Assembly: GCA_003222385.1 (NCBI GenBank)
Contig: QHVV01000109.1
Coordinates: forward strand, 14,942-47,296
Length of the DNA stretch: 32,355 nt
From: Acidobacteriota bacterium
GTDB lineage: Bacteria > Acidobacteriota > Thermoanaerobaculia > UBA5066 > Gp7-AA6
Direction of reading: 5' to 3'
Shown: one piece after another, positions 24,861-32,355 of the stretch
Layout of the letters: each line of letters starts with the position of its first letter
Numbering within the stretch: the first letter of the stretch is position 1
The notes under the pieces: generated by a model
Told to the model about the DNA's origin: nothing
The model's input: only the letters and a program-made list of their open reading frames with translations
Database searches by the model: none
Program-made: the position numbers and the translations under genes

Positions 24861-25768
24861 GCCCTCCGGGGCGGCCCGGCGAGAGCGGCGCGGTACCGGG
24901 AGCGTCGAAGCCGCCCGCGCTCCCCCGGCGTCAGGAGGGAGATCGCGTAGCGGGCCGCGGCGCCCGCCCGCAGAACGAGTCGTGCGAGCCGCGCCGCTAT
25001 GGTGCCCTGATGGCGGGCAACGTGTTGCGCGAGCCCCTCGTGAAGCTGCCCGAAGAGCGCGTCGCCTCCGGAGCGGCCGCCTTTGTGGACGACGCGTGCG
25101 GACGGCTCGAAAAGAATGCGCCAGCCGCGCCGCCGGAGCCGGGCGCAGAGGTCGCTCTCTTCGGCGTAGAGGAAGAAGCTTTCGTCAAATCCGCCGACCT
25201 CCTCGAACGCGGACCGTCGGATCAGGATTGCAGCACCTTTGACGCATTCGACGGACTGCGGTCGCGAGTGGCCTTCGCGGGTCGCGGAGTGCCCGCGCAG
25301 CGGTCCCCTTCCGCCCGAGAGAAACGCGAGGCCCGAGCTCTCGCAGAAGACGCGCCACAGCGTCGGAAGTCTCAGAATCGACGGCTGGAGAGTTTCGTCC
25401 GGGTTCGTCAGACGCGGCCCAACGGCGGCGGCGCGCGGATCACCGTCGAGCGCCGCGACGAGCGCCTCGACCGCACCGGCCTGGACGAACGAGTCGGAAT
25501 TGAGCATCAGGAGAAAGGGTCTGCTCGTTTCTCGCGCCCCGCGGTTGCAGGCCGCGCCGTAGCCGCCGTTTCGCGCTTCGACGAGGAGCCGGGCCGCCGG
25601 CGTCTCGGCCTGCAGGCGTCGCGCGATGTCGTCCCCCGATGCGTTGTCGACGACGACGACCTCGACGTCCGGCGCGGCCGCGGCGAGCGCCTTCACGGCT
25701 TCGGTCGTCTCCTCCGGCGTCTTGTAGTGGACGATGACCGCGGACACGCGGGCTCCCACGGAACTCAC
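24857..25768 (-). CDS. family 2 glycosyltransferase, WbbL/rhamnosyltransferase-like
   Basis: Protein of 303 aa. Motifs are VSAVIVHYKTPEETT, VVVVDNASGDD, NGGYGAACNRGAR, LLMLNSDSFVQAG (metal/nucleotide site) and GGFDESFFLYAEESDLCARLRRRGW (core FDESFFLYAEESDLC). The FxYxEexDL pattern is characteristic of the WbbL-like branch, several of which are rhamnosyltransferases; that specificity is only inferred. It is the first gene of the glycan operon. The GTG at 25768 is the annotated start; a second GTG three codons later (25759) is possible, and no good ribosome site helps to choose. A TATACT hexamer (25916-25911) about 140 nt upstream may be the operon promoter. Confidence 0.88.
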   Translation of the reverse strand: MSSVGARVSAVIVHYKTPEETTEAVKALAAAAPDVEVVVVDNASGDDIARRLQAETPAARLLVEARNGGYGAACNRGARETSRPFLLMLNSDSFVQAGAVEALVAALDGDPRAAAVGPRLTNPDETLQPSILRLPTLWRVFCESSGLAFLSGGRGPLRGHSATREGHSRPQSVECVKGAAILIRRSAFEEVGGFDESFFLYAEESDLCARLRRRGWRILFEPSARVVHKGGRSGGDALFGQLHEGLAQHVARHQGTIAARLARLVLRAGAAARYAISLLTPGERGRLRRSRYRAALAGPPRRA

Positions 25769-26323
25769 CTTGCCGGCTTGCGCTTCAAAGTCTCGACCGG
25801 TTCATGCGACGAAGGTCGAAGACGACCTTGCCGAAGATCCAGGGCGTTGTGGACGCACCGAACGATAGCGGCGAGGCATCCCTGGCGCCGACTGAGCTCA
25901 TCGTGTCGGAAGTATAGGTTCCGGAAGACCGTCGCACCTTGCTGGTCTTCGCCAGGCGACAAGGGCCCACGGCCCGTTCGCCGAGGCCTTCGCTTTCCGT
26001 TGCTGTTCCTGCGTCGGTCGCTCGCGGGCAGGCCGGGCCACGGAGCTCCTTCTCGACCAGAGTCGCACCGGACCTCGGAAGCGCCTCTTCCGACGGCAGC
26101 GATATGATCTTTTCAATCGCGCGCCGGTCATCCGGCAACGGAATCCGTCTCTTGAATCGTGACACGGAAGGCAGGTTTTGCAGACATCTCCCGCGGCCGT
26201 TTTGTCACGGAAGGAGGTCGTGGATTCGCAGGATGCCTCGGGAGTGCAGGTCGCGAATTCGAGCATCCGATCTCGAAAGCCGAATCAGGTTGCGATCATG
26301 ACCAACAATATGGAGAACGTTCA
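25769..26323. other. 555-bp gap with no convincing gene
   Basis: This divergent gap separates the glycan operon from the second PCRLVDTR gene. The short open frames in it have no recognisable motif and overlap each other, so none is called. Visible elements are a TATACT hexamer on the minus strand near 25911-25916, an inverted repeat GAAGACC / GGTCTTC (25924-25930 and 25944-25950) with a 13-nt loop, and a wider inverted pair CGTGACA / TGTCACG (26158-26164 and 26203-26209). These may belong to a long regulatory leader, a small RNA or a decayed gene; I cannot tell which. Confidence 0.5.
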
Positions 26324-27958
26324 ATGAAGCTCTCGATGTCAAAGTTCTCTCTTTCGTTACTGGCAGGGGTACTCGTCGGCGGCGCGCTCCTCGCCGTCGA
26401 TCTCCCTCTCTCGAACTGGACGGTCCCGCCATATCATCGTGCGGAAGCCTCCGGGGGACTCACCACGATGGGGGACATTACTCCCGGAATTGGTTTCGTC
26501 GGAGTCGATCCGTGCCGGCTCGTGGACACCCGTGCGGCGACGACACCGAACTTCCCGGCAGGATACGGGCCCCCGTCGCTGAGCCAGGGCTCGCCACGCA
26601 ACTTCGACTTGAATTCCGACCCGCAGTGCCCGGGCATACCCGCCGCGGTGGAAGCATACTCGCTCAACATCACTGTTACGAATACTCAAGGTCCCGGATT
26701 CATCCTCATCTACCCTCAAGGAGGCACCCAACCGACCGTCTCGACGGTCAACTACGTTGCCGGCCAGACGATCGCGAACGCAGCGATCGTTCCGGCCGGA
26801 GCGGGCGGCGGTGTGACCGTCATCGCAGGAGTTTCTGGCACCGACTTGATTATCGACATCAACGGGTACTTCACTGGCGAGTACAACCCAGGCGTCCGGC
26901 TTTTTGCGCAGATCACATCGACTGGTGGGGCGGTCCAAGGGAGAAATCTCTCGACCGCCTCGGGCGCCTATGGCGTCGAGGGGAGTATCTCGACGACGTC
27001 AGCTGGATCGGCTTCGGCCGGCGTTCGCGGCATCAACGACGGCACGGGGTCTTCGGGCGTCGGCGTTTGGGGATCCCAGGCCGGTAGCGGGTGGGGCGTC
27101 CTCGGCCAAGCGCCGACGGGCTACGGCGTCGTCGGGAGAGTCGCAACAGAGATCGCCAACAAGGCAGGAGTGATCGGGCAAACGGGATTCGTCAATCCGG
27201 CCGGCAGCTACTCTTCGGCGGGCGTTCGTGGGGAGGGGAGAGAGGGCGTGCTCGGGATTAGCGGAAACTTCCTGGGCGGAGGTGAGGGAGTCGCAGGATC
27301 TCTGGTGGACGGCTTCGGCGCCGAGATCCGATACGGCGCACTTGCAACCAGTTTCGGAACGGACCCCGGCGGCGGCAGCGCACCGTGGGCGGTCTTCGGG
27401 GGTGGCGACATCGGCGCGACCGGTGCCAAGTTCTTCCTCGATCCGCATCCGACCGACGCGACCAAGGAAATCGCCTACATCTCGCTCGAGGGGCCAGAGG
27501 CCGGGACGTATTTCCGCGGGCGCGCGAAGTTCCAGAACGGCATGGCGCGGATTCCTGTGCCCGAGCATTTCCGATTCGTGACGGATCCGGAGGGGCTGAC
27601 CGTCCAGATCACGCCGATCGGGGCAATGGCGACCTTCGCGGTCCTGAAGATGGACTTGAACGAGATCGTCGTTCAGGCGTCCCGCAACGTGGAGTTCTCG
27701 TACCTGGTCCAGGGCGTTCGCGCCAGCTTCAAGGACGTTTCCCCGATTCGGAGCAGCGACTTTCTGCCCCGGTCGGCCAACGCGAAGATGCCGGGGTGGT
27801 TGAGCTCCGCGCAAAAACGGCTGCTCATCCAAAACGGAACCTACCGGGAAGATGGAACGGTCAATACGGAGACTGCGCGGCAGCTCGGCTGGGACAAGGT
27901 CTGGGAGGAGCGTTCGCGGCCCGCGCCGCAAGCCGCTCCGCAGCCAGTGACGCCCTAG
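26324..27958 (+). CDS. secreted PCRLVDTR-type modular surface protein (long paralog)
   Basis: Protein of 544 aa from the ATG at 26324, which has GGAG 8 nt upstream; the frame upstream is not protein-like. A signal peptide (about 1-26) is followed by [44 protein letters not shown] and [10 protein letters not shown], almost as in the paralog at 14376-15845. The middle is about twice as long and has many Gly-rich units (GVEGSI, GVRGIN, GVWGSQ, GVLGQA, GVVGRV, GVIGQT, GVRGEG, GVLGIS, GVAGSL), which suggest a beta-solenoid or fibre. The end again has [40 protein letters not shown] and [15 protein letters not shown]. Probably an exported surface or matrix protein; no anchor signal is visible. Confidence 0.88.
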   Translation: MKLSMSKFSLSLLAGVLVGGALLAVDLPLSNWTVPPYHRAEASGGLTTMGDITPGIGFVGVDPCRLVDTRAATTPNFPAGYGPPSLSQGSPRNFDLNSDPQCPGIPAAVEAYSLNITVTNTQGPGFILIYPQGGTQPTVSTVNYVAGQTIANAAIVPAGAGGGVTVIAGVSGTDLIIDINGYFTGEYNPGVRLFAQITSTGGAVQGRNLSTASGAYGVEGSISTTSAGSASAGVRGINDGTGSSGVGVWGSQAGSGWGVLGQAPTGYGVVGRVATEIANKAGVIGQTGFVNPAGSYSSAGVRGEGREGVLGISGNFLGGGEGVAGSLVDGFGAEIRYGALATSFGTDPGGGSAPWAVFGGGDIGATGAKFFLDPHPTDATKEIAYISLEGPEAGTYFRGRAKFQNGMARIPVPEHFRFVTDPEGLTVQITPIGAMATFAVLKMDLNEIVVQASRNVEFSYLVQGVRASFKDVSPIRSSDFLPRSANAKMPGWLSSAQKRLLIQNGTYREDGTVNTETARQLGWDKVWEERSRPAPQAAPQPVTP

Positions 27959-27985
27959 TCCCTCGGCTTCCCCGGACAAAGAAAA

Positions 27986-28014
27986 GGCCCCGGCTCGCGC
28001 CGGGGGCTTCGTTT
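27986..28014. terminator. bidirectional Rho-independent terminator
   Basis: Stem CCCCGGC / GCCGGGG (27988-27994 and 27999-28005) with loop TCGC, followed on the plus strand by TTCGTTTT and preceded by GAAAAG, which reads CTTTTC on the minus strand. It sits between the convergent secreted-protein gene and groEL and can serve both. Confidence 0.8.
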
Positions 28015-28033
28015 TGGAATCGAAAGAAACCGA

Positions 28034-30124
<2,091 letters not shown>

Positions 30125-32008
30125 TCACGGAACCGGCGCTGGCTTCGCCGCCGCGTCGGCCCGGATCGCCGTCTCCAGATCCGCGGCCAGCCGGTCTCCC
30201 GGATGGCGCTCCTGGAAATTGTGGAGGATCGCCAGGGCTTCGGAGGTCTGCCCGAGAGTTGCCAGGGCCCCGGCGAGATCGCAATAGGCGGCGGAGTAGT
30301 TCGGGTCGAGGGACGCGGCCTTTCGGAAATACGGCACGGCCTCTTCGAGCCGGCCCCGCCACTTCAGGATGACGCCGACGCCCTCATACCCCCCCGCGAA
30401 GGCGGGCCGCAAACGGATGACCTCTCGGTATTCGCTCTCCGCCTCGTCCAGACGCTTCTGGCGCCCGAGGGCAGTCGCGAAGAGATAGCGGAGCTGGCCG
30501 TCCTTCGGCTCGGCTCGGACGGCGGCCCGCGCATGTTCGATCTCCGCGTCGTGGTTGCCTTCCCGCCCGTCGAGGTCGGCCAGCATGCGGGCCGGCCCCT
30601 CGAACGTGGGCGCGAGCGCGAATGCCGCCGACAGCTCCCGGCGGGCTGTCCTCGGGTCCCTGGCCTCGAGCGCGGCCTTGCCGTAGTTGAAGTGGCCGTA
30701 GGCGCTGCGCGGGAAAAGGCTCGTCTCGTGGGCGATCTGCGCCCGCTCGTGCTCGACCGGAAAGTTGCGGCGGCCGGTTCCGATGATCGCGATGAGAAGG
30801 ATCGGGATTCCGAAATAGGCGACTGCGTGGACCGCGTCCCGCACCTGCAAGGCCTTCGGAGAAACGGGCCGCACGGGAACCGTGGCCGGTTCCCCTTCAC
30901 GAATCGCCAGCGCCGCCCGGACCTCTTTGGATCGAACTTTCCAGATGAACGAGTCCACGTAGAAGTGGAGCAGAAGCGACGTCAGCGCGATCGAGCCGAT
31001 CACCTGCATCGTCCGGTTGGCGTCCGCTCCGATCAGCCGGTATCCCGACGAATAGAGAAAGTAGGCCCCGACGCCGTAGAGCGCCGCGAGTCCGGCGAAA
31101 AGAAGGATTCCGCGGCGGCTTCCGAAAAGCCTGCGGTAGAGCGCGCCGGGTCGGGTCGCGTCGCGGCGGATCGAGAGGTTCCCGTAGATCCAGACCATGA
31201 AGAAGTACTGCGAGGCGTGAAAGAGGTTCTGGACCGACTGTGCGCGATACCAGCTCGGAAACTGATACGTCCAGATGAGAACCGAGAAAGCCGCGAGGTG
31301 GAGGAGGTGCTTGTTGGGGGTCGTGATCCTCCTGGTTTTCCAGACCGCGACGGCGTTGGCCACGTAGGCCGCCAGGAGGCCGAGGCTGATCGCGAGGAGC
31401 ACGATCTGGATCCCGCGCCACGCGCCGCGGGACAGCAGGTCGAAGATCGGGAGTCCCGCCTTGCGGAACGAGCGCGCGATCCCCTCCATCCAGGAGTCGG
31501 ACCAGGCGACCACCGTGACGTACCACGTCAGGACGCAGATGAGGTCGAGCCGGGCCGAGCGCCTTGCGACGTCGCCGGCTTTAGCCGCGTAGATGCGCCC
31601 GAAGCCGTGCTGCTGCATGGCGACGTGCCACAGGTCGAAGGCCGCGGCGATCGTCAGTCCCACGACGCCCAGACCGTAGATCGCGGGCAGGACGACGAGC
31701 GCCGGAACCGCGGCGAGAGAGACCCAGAGGCGCGCCTTGTGCCGCTCGTAGACCGCGGGCTCCCCGAAGGCCCGGATCCAACCGGGCACATGGTGCCCCG
31801 TCACGATCAGGCCGAACAGGATCGAGAAGACGGCGAGGTCCGAGAGGCCCGACCACTTCCAGGCCGCCGCCATCACGCCGAGCGCCACGAACGGCGAAAG
31901 AATGATCCAGAAGTTGTCGGGGACCCGGCCCGCGATGAACGAGGACCGGGCATCCGGACGCTCTCGAACGCCGCCTCGAACCGGAATCGCTTCGGCGCGG
32001 GAAGCCAC
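30125..32008 (-). CDS. multi-pass membrane protein with histidine motifs and C-terminal TPRs
   Basis: Protein of 627 aa. Residues about 30-410 contain around ten membrane segments; about 440-610 form TPR units (for example DGQLRYLFATALGRQKRLDEAE, core LFATALGRQKRLDEAE, and YEGVGVILKWRGRLEEAVPYFRKA, core GRLEEAVPYFRKA). In the membrane part histidines recur at segment ends: TGHHVPGW (72-73), DLWHVAMQQHG (128, 134), LFHASQY (264) and LLHFYVDSFIWK (348, with Asp352). This spacing suggests a metal or haem site, but I do not recognise the family. The GTG at 32008 has TAGAAT 6 nt upstream, so the mRNA is probably leaderless. It is divergent from the GDP-mannose dehydratase gene and precedes groES. 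Confidence 0.8.
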   Translation of the reverse strand: MASRAEAIPVRGGVRERPDARSSFIAGRVPDNFWIILSPFVALGVMAAAWKWSGLSDLAVFSILFGLIVTGHHVPGWIRAFGEPAVYERHKARLWVSLAAVPALVVLPAIYGLGVVGLTIAAAFDLWHVAMQQHGFGRIYAAKAGDVARRSARLDLICVLTWYVTVVAWSDSWMEGIARSFRKAGLPIFDLLSRGAWRGIQIVLLAISLGLLAAYVANAVAVWKTRRITTPNKHLLHLAAFSVLIWTYQFPSWYRAQSVQNLFHASQYFFMVWIYGNLSIRRDATRPGALYRRLFGSRRGILLFAGLAALYGVGAYFLYSSGYRLIGADANRTMQVIGSIALTSLLLHFYVDSFIWKVRSKEVRAALAIREGEPATVPVRPVSPKALQVRDAVHAVAYFGIPILLIAIIGTGRRNFPVEHERAQIAHETSLFPRSAYGHFNYGKAALEARDPRTARRELSAAFALAPTFEGPARMLADLDGREGNHDAEIEHARAAVRAEPKDGQLRYLFATALGRQKRLDEAESEYREVIRLRPAFAGGYEGVGVILKWRGRLEEAVPYFRKAASLDPNYSAAYCDLAGALATLGQTSEALAILHNFQERHPGDRLAADLETAIRADAAAKPAPVP

Positions 32009-32086
32009 GTCGCGATTCTAGCGAACCGGGAATCCGGCAGAGCCGCGGCCCATATACTCCCGGCCCACCGCAGTCAGGAGACGAGG
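32009..32086. promoter_or_regulatory. divergent promoter region of the membrane-TPR gene and gmd
   Basis: On the minus strand TAGAAT (32020-32015) ends 6 nt before the GTG at 32008. On the plus strand TATACT (32053-32058) is the likely -10 for gmd, which leaves a short leader containing AGGAG (32076-32080) 6 nt before the ATG at 32087. The two genes thus use a leaderless and a Shine-Dalgarno start side by side. Confidence 0.5.
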
Positions 32087-32355
32087 ATGAAGACCGCGCT
32101 CATCACCGGCATCAACGGTCAGGACGGCTCCTACCTGGCCGAGCACCTGCTCGGGCAGGGCTACAAGGTGTTCGGGCTCGTCCGCCGCACGAGCATCCGC
32201 AACCTCGAGCGGGTCGCGCACCTCGTCGACTCCATCGAGCTCCTGAACGGCGACCTCCTCGACCAGAACTCGCTCATCAATGCGGTCGCGGAAGCCCAGC
32301 CGGACGAGATCTACAACCTCGCCGCGCAGTCTTTCGTCCCGGCGTCGTTCTCCCA
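32087..32355 (+). CDS. gmd: GDP-mannose 4,6-dehydratase, 5' part
   Basis: Only the first 89 complete codons are in the window; the gene runs off the right edge. The N-terminus MKTALITGINGQDGSYLAEH (20 residues) carries the NAD(P)-binding motif G-x-x-G-x-x-G in the form typical of GDP-mannose dehydratases (TGINGQDGSYL). It continues with GLVRRTS, GDLLDQNSL and IYNLAAQSFVPASF, the A-A-Q-S-x-V segment of this family. The enzyme makes GDP-4-keto-6-deoxymannose, the precursor of GDP-fucose and GDP-rhamnose for surface glycans. AGGAG lies 6 nt before the ATG. The product could feed the glycan operon 6 kb away; that link is inferred. Confidence 0.9.
   Translation, partial: MKTALITGINGQDGSYLAEHLLGQGYKVFGLVRRTSIRNLERVAHLVDSIELLNGDLLDQNSLINAVAEAQPDEIYNLAAQSFVPASFS

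Noticed and set aside
25880-25910. MSSVGAR encoded a second time upstream of the first glycosyltransferase start, suggesting a duplicated 5' end
   Set aside because: The DNA of the two stretches is only weakly similar and the match ends after a few codons, so chance is the simpler explanation.
25785-26165. Minus-strand open frame of 126 codons in the large gap
   Set aside because: No ribosome site, no recognisable motif, and other frames in the same stretch look equally good; left as unresolved non-coding sequence.

Overview
This 32.4 kb window is from a high-GC bacterial chromosome, packed with genes on both strands. No rRNA, tRNA, CRISPR array, insertion sequence or phage gene was seen. 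The envelope genes (class A penicillin-binding protein of the PBP1b type, O-antigen ligase-like protein, polyprenyl-phosphate sugar transferase, GDP-mannose dehydratase) suggest a didermic organism. The mix of a DUF4340/GldG/ABC-2 operon, a Ycf46-like AAA protein and secreted PCRLVDTR proteins would fit an uncultured Acidobacteriota or a similar phylum. That placement is an inference; no marker gene here settles it.

Left part (1-11.4 kb): a mono-cluster ferredoxin; a cytochrome c lipoprotein coupled to a LON-domain protein; a 40-bp tandem palindromic repeat; an AAA+ ATPase divergent from a long pentapeptide-repeat protein; a four-gene minus-strand operon (ABC ATPase, ABC-2 permease, GldG-like protein, DUF4340 protein); and, divergent from it across 63 bp, a second ABC ATPase/permease pair followed by a membrane-anchored thioredoxin.

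Middle part (11.4-28 kb): uvrA; a secreted PCRLVDTR protein; a bifunctional penicillin-binding protein; an O-antigen ligase-like protein with a TPR partner; and a five-gene minus-strand glycan operon (three GT2 enzymes, one GT4, one initiating sugar-phosphate transferase). A second, longer PCRLVDTR protein follows in the opposite orientation. The two secreted paralogs share their ends, differ in the middle, and enclose the peptidoglycan and polysaccharide genes. They are the most unusual feature of the window.

Right part (28-32.4 kb): groES-groEL with a CIRCE operator; a multi-pass membrane protein with conserved-looking histidines fused to TPRs; and the start of a GDP-mannose 4,6-dehydratase gene, which probably continues surface-glycan functions beyond the window.

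Two signals recur. Many first genes have a TANNNT -10 hexamer only 6-11 nt before the start codon, which suggests leaderless mRNAs, whereas groES, gmd and the secreted paralogs have Shine-Dalgarno sites. Genes within operons are often joined by 4-nt ATGA, GTGA or TTGA overlaps, which also helps to fix several non-ATG starts.
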